Source: an uncultured Lachnospiraceae bacterium (GTDB lineage Bacteria > Bacillota > Clostridia > Lachnospirales > Lachnospiraceae). From it: a stretch of 33,485 bases of DNA. The DNA is taken from assembly GCA_902774125.1 (NCBI GenBank), contig CACYHD010000015.1, positions 1-33,485 of the forward strand. Direction: 5' to 3'. The notes under the pieces are model-generated. The model did not search any database and was not told the DNA's origin. It saw only the letters and a program-made list of their open reading frames with translations. The translations under genes were made by a program, and so were the position numbers. Of this stretch, positions 16,286 to 25,204 are shown one piece after another (positions within the stretch are counted from its first letter, which is position 1; every line of letters starts with the position of its first letter).

Positions 16286-17239
16286 TTACACTTCCTCGTT
16301 TCTTAATTTTTCAGCAATCTCATTTATTTTTCTCAGCCTATGGTTGACTCCAGACTTGCCTAGCGGTGGGTTCATACTCTCGCCCAATTCCTGCAATGAC
16401 ATTTCCGGGTTGTCCAGTCTCATCTGAGCTATATGCTGTAGTTTGTCAGGAAGGTAATCAATTCCAACTTCGTCTATTATATATTGAATATTATCAATCT
16501 GACGTCTGGCCGTTGTGACTGTTTTTTTGATATTAGCTGCATCACAGTTAGTCTGTCTATTATAGTAATTACTCATGTCCTTGAGAATTCTTATATTCTC
16601 CAGTTCCATAACTGCAACTGATGCACCAATAACTTTAAGAAAGTCACCTATGCCTTCACCTTCCTTAATGTAAACCATAAAGTTGTCTTTTCTATTAAGA
16701 ATGTTGCTAGCAATACCGAAAGCGGCCATCAGATTTTTAATCTGCGTCGCCTTGTCCTCTGTCGGACAATTGATTTCTAGATGGTAATCCTTATTAGGAT
16801 CACTCACCGATCCGTTGGCGATAAATGCACCTCTAAGGTATGCTCTCTTGCAGCAATCTCGCTCTATAATCTCGTTATGGTTAACAGACAAATTTTCTCT
16901 CATTTCGTCGTTTTTGTCAACTATATTTATCCTTCTGAGCACCTTTCTCGTATCTTCATCATTGTCAATTGTCACAAAAAACGTGTGCTTCGTGCGGGAT
17001 AATTGATTGTCCTTTTGTGTGATTTGCGGCGTAATTTTAAACGTTTTGGCCACAAGGTCAACGAACCTTTGGGCAGTTATATTAGTATCCGTTTTGAATA
17101 CAAGCTGATACTCGTTGTCGATACTTATAATAATATCTGAGCACGAAGAAATAAGGGCAGCTATTTCGGCTACCCTGCAATGTGTATTATTTATTGTTTT
17201 TTTGCATAACTCTTCTCTTACGTCGCTTGTAAAACTCAT
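16286..17239 (-). CDS. whiA: DNA-binding protein WhiA
   Basis: The start is taken at 17239 (MSFTSDVREELCKK, 317 residues), which matches the family's usual beginning and length; a longer frame would run 37 codons into rapZ. WhiA is a LAGLIDADG-like fold joined to a C-terminal helix-turn-helix and is linked to cell division and chromosome segregation in Firmicutes. Visible segments are CCKRAYLRGAFIANGSVSDP in the middle and the C-terminal helix-turn-helix region YLPDKLQHIAQMRLDNPEMS followed by LGKSGVNHRLRK. It begins 4 bases after the rapZ stop, preceded by AGGTAG. Confidence 0.95.
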   Translation of the reverse strand: MSFTSDVREELCKKTINNTHCRVAEIAALISSCSDIIISIDNEYQLVFKTDTNITAQRFVDLVAKTFKITPQITQKDNQLSRTKHTFFVTIDNDEDTRKVLRRINIVDKNDEMRENLSVNHNEIIERDCCKRAYLRGAFIANGSVSDPNKDYHLEINCPTEDKATQIKNLMAAFGIASNILNRKDNFMVYIKEGEGIGDFLKVIGASVAVMELENIRILKDMSNYYNRQTNCDAANIKKTVTTARRQIDNIQYIIDEVGIDYLPDKLQHIAQMRLDNPEMSLQELGESMNPPLGKSGVNHRLRKINEIAEKLRNEEV

Positions 17240-17243
17240 AAAA

Positions 17244-18104
17244 CTACCTATTAATATCTCTATGGGCAATTCTAATTCCATAGTTGGCATCTTCTTTTTC
17301 AAGACGCTTATAAAGCTCACCGGCAATTGTAACTGATCGATGATGACCACCTGTACAGCCGATTCCGATTACCAACTGGTTTTTGCCCTCTTTAATATAG
17401 TTAGGAATAAGAAACTCTATCATTTCTCCTAGCTTGCCCAAAAACTCAGTTGTTATTTCCGAGTCTAGCACAAAGTCCTGCACATCCTTATCTAGTCCTG
17501 TTTTTTTCTTCAACTCAGTTACATAGTAAGGATTAGGCAAAAATCTGACGTCAAAAACAAGGTCGCAATCTGTAGGAATTCCATGCTTGAATCCAAACGA
17601 TAGAATTGTCACAAAAAGATTCTTGTAGTCTCTGTCATGTACGAATATTTTTTCTAACTCACCAGTCAAATCTCTTACTAGCAGATTACTTGTATCGATA
17701 ATATAATCTGCTTTGTCGCGAAGGAATGCTAGTTTTTGGCGCTCCTCCTCAATCTCAGATTTAACGCTTCTCTCATCACCCATTGGATGACTTCTTCTAG
17801 TTTCCTTGAATCGTCTAATAAGAGTAGGATTGTCGCAGTCTAAGAAAAGAATTTCGAAGTCTTGATCCTTTTCTTTCATCTTGGCGATTACGTCATTCAT
17901 CTTGTCTAAGTTTTCGCCACTTCGAATATCAACACCTACAGCCACCTTGTTTTTTTGTGATGACTGAGCAAAAATCAAATCTGCAAAGTCATTAATCAAC
18001 TCGATAGGCATATTGTCCACACAATAAAAACTATTGTCCTCAAAAATTTTGAGGGCAGTGATTTTTCCGGCACCTGATATTCCTGTAACAATAATAAACT
18101 GCAT
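17244..18104 (-). CDS. rapZ: RapZ/YvcJ family nucleotide-binding protein with altered Walker A
   Basis: This 286-residue protein is full length for the RapZ/YvcJ family, P-loop proteins that bind nucleotides and, in studied members, RNA or signalling nucleotides. Family landmarks are the N-terminal P-loop, FLDCDNPTLIRRFKETRRSHP, and the highly conserved C-terminal GIGCTGGHHRSV. The P-loop reads GISGAGKIT: the residue after the invariant lysine (position 15) is Ile, where Ser or Thr normally coordinates magnesium, although Thr follows at 16. The codon ATC is one base away from AGC or ACC. The usual partner yvcK between rapZ and whiA is absent; whiA follows after 4 bases. Confidence 0.93.
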   Translation of the reverse strand: MQFIIVTGISGAGKITALKIFEDNSFYCVDNMPIELINDFADLIFAQSSQKNKVAVGVDIRSGENLDKMNDVIAKMKEKDQDFEILFLDCDNPTLIRRFKETRRSHPMGDERSVKSEIEEERQKLAFLRDKADYIIDTSNLLVRDLTGELEKIFVHDRDYKNLFVTILSFGFKHGIPTDCDLVFDVRFLPNPYYVTELKKKTGLDKDVQDFVLDSEITTEFLGKLGEMIEFLIPNYIKEGKNQLVIGIGCTGGHHRSVTIAGELYKRLEKEDANYGIRIAHRDINR

Positions 18105-18152
18105 AAATACTCCTGTTTGATTCTGATATGTAAGAAACTTGCTGTTGTGATA

Positions 18153-19046
18153 TTATCCTATAATTTTTACTTCAGGCTCCATCATTACGCCAAACTCGTC
18201 AAAAACTTTTTGGCGAACATCCTCGATGACCTGCAATACTTCAGTAGCAGTTGCATCACCTGTGTTGATTACAAAACCGCTGTGCTTGTCTGAAACCATT
18301 GCATTGCCATACTTGTAGCCTTTCATTCCTGCATCTTGTATAAGCTTACCGGCAAAATACCCTTCAGGTCTCTTAAATGTACTTCCTGCACTAGGATATT
18401 CCAGAGGCTGGCTAGCCTTTCTTTTTTGCATTAGAACAGCCATAATATCGGCTATCTCACCCATGACGCCCAGTTCAAGCTTAAGACATGCTCTTAGAAC
18501 AATCATGTTCTTTTCCATGACAACGCTATGTCTGTAGCTTAGGTCTAGTTCCTCACAAGAAAGCTTAACAACGTCGCCATCTTCATTGAGAACCTCAACC
18601 CACTTGATTACGTCTTTCATCTCGCCGCCGTAGGCACCTGCGTTCATTACAACCGCTCCGCCTAGGTTGCCTGGAATACCGTGGGCAAACTCAAAGCCTG
18701 CCAAATCGTTTTCCATAGCAATTGTAGCTATACGAGATAGCTTAGCTCCTGCCTCAGCCACGATTTCGTCACCTATAACATCAATATCAGCTATCTTAGA
18801 ATCAACTTCTACAATAGCTCCGTCATAGCCGCTATCTTTAACCAAAATGTTACTTCCATTACCTATAACTAGAAATGGGAAATCATTGTTTTTCATAACC
18901 TTAAGCACTTCTACAAGCTGTTCCATGCTTTGAGGTTTTATGTAAACCTTTGCTTCTCCTCCACATCTGAAGGTGCAGTGGTTTTTCATGCTTTCATTTT
19001 CTAAGTAATTATCTTGTCCAACTATACTAATTATTGTTTCTCTCAT
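18153..19046 (-). CDS. murB: UDP-N-acetylenolpyruvoylglucosamine reductase MurB
   Basis: MurB uses NADPH and FAD to reduce UDP-GlcNAc-enolpyruvate to UDP-MurNAc in peptidoglycan precursor synthesis. The 297-residue protein shows the FAD-binding segments IGNGSNILVKDSGYDG and HGIPGNLGGAVVMNAGAYGG. The catalytic serine region is SAGSTFKRPEGYFAGKLIQ, and a C-terminal Glu in MMEPEVKIIG is the expected proton donor. The short form without an extra YxxxF loop is the type found in Firmicutes. It lies between glk and rapZ, 27 bases after glk. Confidence 0.96.
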   Translation of the reverse strand: MRETIISIVGQDNYLENESMKNHCTFRCGGEAKVYIKPQSMEQLVEVLKVMKNNDFPFLVIGNGSNILVKDSGYDGAIVEVDSKIADIDVIGDEIVAEAGAKLSRIATIAMENDLAGFEFAHGIPGNLGGAVVMNAGAYGGEMKDVIKWVEVLNEDGDVVKLSCEELDLSYRHSVVMEKNMIVLRACLKLELGVMGEIADIMAVLMQKRKASQPLEYPSAGSTFKRPEGYFAGKLIQDAGMKGYKYGNAMVSDKHSGFVINTGDATATEVLQVIEDVRQKVFDEFGVMMEPEVKIIG

Positions 19047-19073
19047 ACTTTACCTTCGTTGTATCAATTCTTA

Positions 19074-20027
19074 TTATTCACTACGTTTTACTACAAGAGC
19101 TGCTGCTCCAATCATACCTGCATCATTGCCTAGTGTAGCAAGGTGAAGAGCTGAATCTCCACATGCTGCAAAAGTAGATTCTCTGTAGTTTTCTTTAATA
19201 TGATCAATCAAGAACTGACCTGCTTTGCTCACGCCGCCACCGATAATAAACGCTTCAGGGTTAACAACTGTTGCGATAATACCGATTGCTCTTCCAAGAC
19301 ACTCACCCATCTGGTCGATAACCTTAAGTGCTGCCTCATCGCCATCTTTAGCAAGATTGAATACGTGATGACATTCTAGAGTGTCCTCGTAATCTCTCAT
19401 CTTAGAAGGCTCGTCTGAACTGTTAAGTAATCTGTGAGCAAGTCTTACAACACCTGTCGCAGAAGTGTACTGCTCTAGGCAGCCTTTTCTACCACAGCCA
19501 CACATTTCCTCTTCCTCGTCGTTAACGTGGATATGTCCAATCTCACCTGCTGCTCCCCTGTAACCTTCTACAATGTCGCCATCCATAATAATAGCTCCAC
19601 CTACACCAGTTCCAAGTGTAATCATAACAATATCGTTATAGTCCTTGCCGCCGCCTTTCCAAGCTTCGCCAAGACCTGCTACGTTAGCGTCATTTGCTGC
19701 ATAAACCGGAATGTTATAAAACATTTCTGATAGTTTTTCTGCAACGTTGAATGTTCCCCAACCTAGGTTAACACACTGCAACACAGTGCCATCCTTAAGT
19801 ACTGGTCCAGGAAGTCCGATACCGATACCTTTAATATCATCTGGTCCGATGCTTAGCTCTGCCATCTTAGCCATCATCGCATCGCATATATCATTGAGAA
19901 TATTTTTACCAAAATCCTCAGTGTTAGTTTTTATTTCCCACTTATCAACGAACTCTCCGTCCAATGTTAAAATACCAATCTTGACGGTTGTTCCGCCTAC
20001 GTCAACTCCAAAACAATATTTTGCCAT
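19074..20027 (-). CDS. glcK: ROK-family glucokinase
   Basis: The 317-residue protein should phosphorylate glucose with ATP to glucose 6-phosphate. The ATP-binding loop is at the N-terminus (FGVDVGGTTVKIGIL), and the sugar-binding/catalytic segment reads PVYAANDANVAGLGEAW with the essential Asp. The ROK zinc signature appears as GHIHVNDEEEEMCGCGRKGCLEQY, that is, His plus three cysteines. The second phosphate loop is ITLGTGVGGAII. Its place between hprK and murB ties glycolytic entry to catabolite signalling and wall synthesis. A ROK regulator is excluded, since no N-terminal helix-turn-helix is present. Confidence 0.95.
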   Translation of the reverse strand: MAKYCFGVDVGGTTVKIGILTLDGEFVDKWEIKTNTEDFGKNILNDICDAMMAKMAELSIGPDDIKGIGIGLPGPVLKDGTVLQCVNLGWGTFNVAEKLSEMFYNIPVYAANDANVAGLGEAWKGGGKDYNDIVMITLGTGVGGAIIMDGDIVEGYRGAAGEIGHIHVNDEEEEMCGCGRKGCLEQYTSATGVVRLAHRLLNSSDEPSKMRDYEDTLECHHVFNLAKDGDEAALKVIDQMGECLGRAIGIIATVVNPEAFIIGGGVSKAGQFLIDHIKENYRESTFAACGDSALHLATLGNDAGMIGAAALVVKRSE

Positions 20028-20083
20028 GTTAATCTCCTCTTAAATATATTTTTTATGCAAAACAAAACATTACTGATTTGTTT

Positions 20084-21022
20084 TTAGTCATTCTCTTCTA
20101 GAGATTGCTCAAAACGAGCATTAACTCTGTTATACAATTCCTTAGCCGCATTGTAGCCCATCATTTTTTGTCTGTGGTTGACTGATGCTGCCTCTACAAT
20201 TACCGCAAGGTTTCGTCCGGGTCTGATAGGTATGTCATACTTAACAACCTTGTTGCCCATAAACTCAACATACTTGTCCTCGAGGCCCAATCGGTCATAC
20301 TCCTTGTTGCGGTCCCACTCTTCAAGCATAATTACCATATCTATATTAGTAGAATCAAGAATTGACTCCACACCAAACAAAGCCTTCACGTCGATAACAC
20401 CGATACCTCTAAGCTCAATAAAGTGCTTAGTAATAGCTGGTGCACTTCCGACTAATGTCTCGTCACTAACCTTTTTGATTTCTACAACGTCATCACTTAC
20501 AAGACGATGTCCTCTCTTGATTAGTTCAAGCGCCGCCTCACTTTTACCGATGCCGCTCTCACCCATAATCAAAACACCTTCGCCGTAAACGTCAACCAAA
20601 ACGCCGTGAACAGTCTGCATCTGGGCCAGCTGTACGTTGAGCCATCTTGAAAGCTCAGCGTTAAATGGTGATGTAGGCATATCTGTTGTAGCCACAGCAA
20701 CACCGTTTTTGTTAGCCTCGCTAAGCATATCTTCGTCAGGCACAAGACCTCTACACAAAATCAAACATGGAATTCCGCTAGACATAAGTTTTTCATAAAC
20801 CCATATTCTGTTTTTGCGCTCCATGTTTTCCAAAAAAGCATTCTCAACATTACCGATAATCTGAACTCTTTCCTTGTCAAAATGCTCAAAAAATCCTGCC
20901 AACTGCAAGGCCGGTCTATTAACAGCCGGTGTGTTAATAATTATTTGTGAAGCATCAATGTCAGGAGTGTAATTAGTAAGTCCATAATTATCTATTATGT
21001 CACTAAATCTAATAGTTTCCAT
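20084..21022 (-). CDS. hprK: HPr kinase/phosphorylase
   Basis: HprK phosphorylates and dephosphorylates Ser46 of HPr and Crh in response to glycolytic intermediates, controlling carbon catabolite repression. The 312-residue length is normal. The Walker A motif GESGIGKS is at 154-161, followed by the two aspartates of LVSDDVVEI, and the family signature is ELRGIGVIDVKALFG. The C-terminal IRPGRNLAVIVEAASVNHRQK is also conserved. The N-terminal ~130 residues form the usual regulatory domain. It lies between uvrC and glcK, and its probable substrate, the Crh-type protein, is five genes downstream. Confidence 0.97.
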   Translation of the reverse strand: METIRFSDIIDNYGLTNYTPDIDASQIIINTPAVNRPALQLAGFFEHFDKERVQIIGNVENAFLENMERKNRIWVYEKLMSSGIPCLILCRGLVPDEDMLSEANKNGVAVATTDMPTSPFNAELSRWLNVQLAQMQTVHGVLVDVYGEGVLIMGESGIGKSEAALELIKRGHRLVSDDVVEIKKVSDETLVGSAPAITKHFIELRGIGVIDVKALFGVESILDSTNIDMVIMLEEWDRNKEYDRLGLEDKYVEFMGNKVVKYDIPIRPGRNLAVIVEAASVNHRQKMMGYNAAKELYNRVNARFEQSLEEND

Positions 21023-21070
21023 ATTATTCTCCTACTTTTTTTATAATTAAACAGTCCTTTTATAATTCTA

Positions 21071-23005
21071 TCATTTATGGAAAAACTCGTAAATGTTTTT
21101 TGCTATATTTTCTGTGATTCCATCTACATTTTCAAGCTCTGCAACCGAAGCATTTCTTATTGTGTCAACATCCCCCAGACTTCTCAGCAACGCTTTGCGT
21201 CTCGCTGGGCCTACGCCTTCAATATCATCTAATATAGACTTGACCTGTTTTTTGCTGCGCAAAGCTCTGTGATATTCGATGGCGAATCTGTGTGTCTCAT
21301 CCTGAATACGGGTTATTAGCTTGAAGCCCTCGCTGTGAGTGTCCATCGGAATTTCCCTGTTGTTAAAGTAAAGACCTCTCGTGTTGTGATGATCGTCCTT
21401 TACCATTCCGCACACAAGAATGTTAAGTCCTAGTTCCTCGAGCACCTCAAGAGCGATGTTAACTTGGCCCCTGCCGCCATCCATCAAAATCAAATCAGGC
21501 ATCTGCTTGAAGGAATCAAGTTCGTCGGTACTTTCTAGTCCGTGTCTGAATCGTCTAGTCAGTACCTCCCTCATGCTAGCGTAATCGTCCGGACCTGTAA
21601 CAGTCTTGATTCTAAACTTTCTGTAATGTTTTTTCTTAGGCTTACCGTCTTCAAAAACAACCATAGAACCAACAGACAAAACACCGCTTATATTAGAAAT
21701 ATCGTATGATTCTATTCTATGAAGCTGGTTGACACCTATGCTGTCTGCGATTTCTTTTACCGCGCCAACTGTCTGTTTTTGCTCACGTCTAAAACGCTCC
21801 TTGTTCTGCACAAGAAGGTTCTCGGCATTTTTTCTGGCAAGCTCTACCAACTTTTCTTTTTGACCCTTTTTAGGGTGCTCAATCTTAACAGTATAGTTGA
21901 GATTGCGGCTCAGCATTTCTGTCACAAGATCTATCTCATCGATTTCCTCTTGGACGAGAAGCTGATGTGGAATAAACGGAGTTCCCACATAATATTGCTT
22001 GATAAAGTTCGTCAGTATCTCTCTGCCTATTTCTGTTTTGTTTTTGTTTATAACAAGAGACTGCTCGTTTTCCTCGTTAGTCTTAGTTACGCTTCGTGTG
22101 TCTTCGTTAGGATCGTCTATCTTCATATAGAAATGATCTCTGCCGATCAGCTTGCCACCGCGGACAAAAAACACTTGGACAACCGCTTCACCCTCACTGT
22201 AGGCGTAGGCGATAACGTCTCTGTCTTCAAACTTGTGAGTCGTAATCTTCTGATTACCTGCCACGTGATAAATGCTGTTGATCAAATCTCTGTAATCCTT
22301 GGCCTCCTCAAAGTTTTGCTCACTTGAGGCAGCCATCATTTTTTCTTCTAGCTGGCCAATAACCTCTTGGTAATGTCCCTCCAAAAAATGTATGGCATCG
22401 TCAACGTGCTTTTTATACTCCTGGCTAGTTATCTTGTTGACGCATGGGCCATCACACTGGCCTATATGATAGTAGAGACAAGGTCTGCCGTTAATCTGCG
22501 GCGTTCCCGGTTCTGCCGTAGCGCTGTCTCTGATTTTTTTGTTGCAATTGCGAATCTTATATAGTTTTTGCAACAGCTCGATTGTATCGCGAACTGCCCC
22601 TCCACTTGTGAAAGGACCATAATATTTGTTTTTGTCCTTTTGCATCTTGCGGGCCAAAACAACCCTTGGGTAATCCTCTGATGTAGTAACGCAGATGTAC
22701 GGATAAGTCTTATCATCCATAAGCATCGTATTGTACTTAGGTCTGTTCTCTTTAATAAGATTGCATTCCAAAATAAGCGCCTCTAACTCTGAATCAGTCA
22801 TGATGTACTCGAATCTATTTACGTTAGAAACCATAGATTTGATTTTTTGACTGTGGTTAGCGCTAGCTCTGAAATATGAGCTAACTCGGCGCTTTAAATT
22901 GATGGCCTTGCCGATATATATTATATCGTCATGGCCATCATGCATTATGTATACGCCAGACGTATCTGGCAACTTTTTCAATTCTTTTTTAATGTCAAAT
23001 TCCAT
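21071..23005 (-). CDS. uvrC: Excinuclease ABC subunit C
   Basis: UvrC makes both incisions in nucleotide excision repair. The 644-residue protein contains, in order: the GIY-YIG nuclease (SGVYIMHDGHDDIIYIGKA) that cuts 3' of the lesion; a Cys-rich linker (CLYYHIGQCDGPC); the UVR segment (QNFEEAKDYRDLI) that contacts UvrB; the RNase H-like nuclease (ESYDISNISG, and LILMDGGRGQVN) for the 5' cut; and a C-terminal tandem helix-hairpin-helix (DDIEGVGPARRKALLRSLG and NVDGITENIAKNIYEF). It starts 12 bases after ftsH and is probably on the same transcript. Confidence 0.97.
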   Translation of the reverse strand: MEFDIKKELKKLPDTSGVYIMHDGHDDIIYIGKAINLKRRVSSYFRASANHSQKIKSMVSNVNRFEYIMTDSELEALILECNLIKENRPKYNTMLMDDKTYPYICVTTSEDYPRVVLARKMQKDKNKYYGPFTSGGAVRDTIELLQKLYKIRNCNKKIRDSATAEPGTPQINGRPCLYYHIGQCDGPCVNKITSQEYKKHVDDAIHFLEGHYQEVIGQLEEKMMAASSEQNFEEAKDYRDLINSIYHVAGNQKITTHKFEDRDVIAYAYSEGEAVVQVFFVRGGKLIGRDHFYMKIDDPNEDTRSVTKTNEENEQSLVINKNKTEIGREILTNFIKQYYVGTPFIPHQLLVQEEIDEIDLVTEMLSRNLNYTVKIEHPKKGQKEKLVELARKNAENLLVQNKERFRREQKQTVGAVKEIADSIGVNQLHRIESYDISNISGVLSVGSMVVFEDGKPKKKHYRKFRIKTVTGPDDYASMREVLTRRFRHGLESTDELDSFKQMPDLILMDGGRGQVNIALEVLEELGLNILVCGMVKDDHHNTRGLYFNNREIPMDTHSEGFKLITRIQDETHRFAIEYHRALRSKKQVKSILDDIEGVGPARRKALLRSLGDVDTIRNASVAELENVDGITENIAKNIYEFFHK

Positions 23006-23017
23006 TAGCAGATTTTC

Positions 23018-24985
23018 CTAATCGTCCACTACCTCAGAATCGTTTGCATTAGTAACGGCTGGTTCTGTGCTTTCAGCCTCTGGCTCTTCCTTTTCAGCTG
23101 GCTCTGTGCTCTCAGCCTCTGGCTCTTCCTTTTCAGCTGTTTCTGCGTTGTCGGCAGATTCTTCCTTACCGTTAAAAATGTCCATAAACTGCTTGCCTGT
23201 TATAGTCTCCTTATCATAGAGGTAATCGGCAATCTTGTCTAGTTTTTCTCTATTCTCGTTAAGAAGCTTCTTGGCATCCTCGTAACGTTCCTTTAATAGT
23301 AACTTAACTTCCTCTTCAATTTCTGTTGCTGTCTTATCTGAGCAGTTAAGTCGTGAATTACGTCCCAAATATGGATCTGTGATTTGCTCTAGTGACATAA
23401 GTCCGAACTTCTCAGACATACCGTACTGAGCAATCATAGAACGAGCCATATCTGTTGCTTTTTCCATATCGTTGCTTGCGCCAGTTGTAACTGAGTTAAA
23501 AACAATTTCTTCTGATGCACGGCCTGCAAGAAGAACAACAAGTTCTGCGTCTAACTCATTTTTTGACATAAGGAATTTTTCCTTTTCCGGTGCAGCCAAA
23601 ACATATCCAAGTGAACCCATAGTTCTAGGAATGATAGTAATTTTTTCAACCGGCTTGGCATCTTTTTGAAGAGCAGAAACAAGAGCGTGCCCAACCTCAT
23701 GGTATGCCACAATCTTTTTCTCTTCCTTGCTCATAATGCGGTCTTTCTTTTCCTTACCGGCGATTACTACTTCTACAGCCTCCATTAGGTCATCCTGTGA
23801 AATGGCCTTGCGACCGTTTTTCACCGCGTTGATAGCTGCCTCGTTAACCATGTTGGCCAAGTCTGATCCAACGGCACCACTTGTAATGTTGGCAATCGCT
23901 TCAAGATCAACTGTCTCGTCCAACTTAACATTTTGGGAATGAACCTTCAATGTTTCAATTCTTCCCTTTAGGTCAGGTGTGTTGACAATAATACGTCTGT
24001 CAAAACGTCCCGGACGAAGAAGGGCTGGATCTAGCACCTCAGGTCTGTTTGTAGCAGCAAGAATTAGTATTCCCTTAGAAGGGTCAAAACCATCCATCTC
24101 AGCCAAAAGAGCGTTAAGTGTCTGCTCTCTCTCGTCGTTGCCGCCACCATATCTGGAATCTCTACTCTTACCAATAGAGTCAATCTCGTCGATAAAAATA
24201 ATACATGGTGCATTCTGCTCTGCCTGCTTGAATAGGTCTCTTACTCTAGATGCACCTACACCAACGAACATTTCCACAAAGTCAGAACCTGACAATGAGA
24301 AAAACGGAACGTGCGCTTCGCCGGCAACTGCTCTTGCAAGCAATGTCTTACCAGTTCCCGGAGGTCCAACAAGCAATCCACCTTTAGGTAGCTTAGCACC
24401 GATTTCTGTATATTTCTTAGGATTGTGCAAGAAATCAACAAGCTCTGCGACAGATTCCTCTGCCTCGTCCTGTCCTGCCACATCCTTGAATGTTACACCT
24501 GTATCTTTTTGGACATACATCTTGGCCTTGCTCTTGCCCACGCCAAAAGCGTTGCCCTGGCGTCTTGTAATAAAGATCATTATTCCCCAAATAACAGCAA
24601 GCGGAAGAACCCACTCTAGCAAAAATGTAAATATGGAAGACATCGCGCTGGCCTGTGTGCCCTTGAACTCAACTGAAGTATATTTGGTCTTAAGCTCCTG
24701 GATCAACTCAGGGTCATTAAGCTCAGTAGTCCAGTATTTTTTTGCCAAAAGAGCATTCTCAGACTGTTTTGGAGTTATTTGGATTTTGTTACTGTCGAAC
24801 TCAACCGACTCAACGGCATCGTTTTCTAACAAGGCAATAAATTGATTGTATGATATTTCTTCGTTAGTAGCCATGTCCATAAGGAATGAGCCACCTGTTG
24901 TAATCAAAAATGCCAAAATAAAGCAAACAACTATACCTATTATTCTATTCTTATTAAAATCTGGTTTTTTTTCATTATTATCCAT
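23018..24985 (-). CDS. ftsH: ATP-dependent zinc metalloprotease FtsH
   Basis: The start at 24985 (MDNNEKKPDF, 655 residues) is preferred because AGAGGTG lies six bases upstream; the longer frame would use a GTG that is itself part of that site. FtsH is a membrane-anchored AAA protease that degrades misfolded and regulatory proteins. Two membrane segments are visible at about 15-36 and 117-139, flanking an extracytoplasmic domain. The AAA domain has Walker A GPPGTGKT at 207-214, Walker B CIIFIDEID and RPGRFDR; the zinc site is HEVGH at 429-433, with Val where Ala is common. The C-terminus is an acidic tail containing a 13-residue tandem repeat (AEKEEPEAESTEP). Confidence 0.97.
   Translation of the reverse strand: MDNNEKKPDFNKNRIIGIVVCFILAFLITTGGSFLMDMATNEEISYNQFIALLENDAVESVEFDSNKIQITPKQSENALLAKKYWTTELNDPELIQELKTKYTSVEFKGTQASAMSSIFTFLLEWVLPLAVIWGIMIFITRRQGNAFGVGKSKAKMYVQKDTGVTFKDVAGQDEAEESVAELVDFLHNPKKYTEIGAKLPKGGLLVGPPGTGKTLLARAVAGEAHVPFFSLSGSDFVEMFVGVGASRVRDLFKQAEQNAPCIIFIDEIDSIGKSRDSRYGGGNDEREQTLNALLAEMDGFDPSKGILILAATNRPEVLDPALLRPGRFDRRIIVNTPDLKGRIETLKVHSQNVKLDETVDLEAIANITSGAVGSDLANMVNEAAINAVKNGRKAISQDDLMEAVEVVIAGKEKKDRIMSKEEKKIVAYHEVGHALVSALQKDAKPVEKITIIPRTMGSLGYVLAAPEKEKFLMSKNELDAELVVLLAGRASEEIVFNSVTTGASNDMEKATDMARSMIAQYGMSEKFGLMSLEQITDPYLGRNSRLNCSDKTATEIEEEVKLLLKERYEDAKKLLNENREKLDKIADYLYDKETITGKQFMDIFNGKEESADNAETAEKEEPEAESTEPAEKEEPEAESTEPAVTNANDSEVVDD
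23058..23135 (-). repeat. Two tandem 39-bp copies encoding the ftsH acidic tail
   Basis: Copies at 23058-23096 and 23097-23135 differ at only a few bases and each encode the 13-residue unit. They lie in the variable C-terminal tail after the protease domain. Confidence 0.85.
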
Positions 24986-25023
24986 AAAAAACACCTCTTG
25001 CCTTTTTCTTTTTTTATTATTCT

Positions 25024-25068
25024 AATATATATTTGTGAACATTTTATTAACAACACGTAAAACTTCAA
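25024..25068 (-). promoter_or_regulatory. Candidate promoter region of ftsH
   Basis: Two overlapping candidates occur on the minus strand: TTGAAG (25068-25063) with TAAAAT (25046-25041) at 16 bases, and TTGTTA (25053-25048) with TATATT (25029-25024) at 18 bases. Either gives a short leader before the ATG at 24985. The region is very AT-rich, so this is only moderately supported. Confidence 0.4.
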
Positions 25069-25084
25069 TCTATTTAATGGGATA

Positions 25085-25204
25085 TTCAAAGTTGTTTAGG
25101 ATCTGGCTTTTCAAGCAAAACGAGATATCAAATCTATGCGACTCAATATCTCGTTCTATAACAATGGGAGTAAACCCTAAGGTTTGCCCCTAAACAACTT
25201 TGAA
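25085..25204. other. Structured 120-nt element: 16-bp inverted repeat enclosing three hairpins
   Basis: TTCAAAGTTGTTTAGG at 25085-25100 is the exact reverse complement of 25189-25204. Between the arms lie a small hairpin at 25106-25116 (GCTT/AAGC), a 10-bp hairpin at 25119-25128/25146-25155 (AACGAGATAT/ATATCTCGTT, 17-nt loop), and a hairpin at 25172-25185 (AAACC-CTAA-GGTTT). Together they would fold as a four-way junction on either strand. On the plus strand the outer stem is followed by GTTTTT; on the minus strand there is no T-run. I recognise no known RNA family, riboswitch or insertion-sequence end. It could be a small RNA, the 3' region of the hxs transcript, or a miniature inverted-repeat element; no clear target-site duplication is seen. 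Confidence 0.7.

Noticed and set aside
23979-24845. 288-codon plus-strand open frame opposite ftsH
   Set aside because: It is antisense to the conserved AAA domain of a certain gene, has no recognisable domain and no ribosome binding site, and reads as a codon-bias shadow.
25085-25204. Structured element as a simple terminator of the hxs operon
   Set aside because: On the minus strand the 3' arm is followed by TATCCCATT with no T-run, and the stem is separated by about 90 nt of other structure. It does not fit an intrinsic terminator in that direction.
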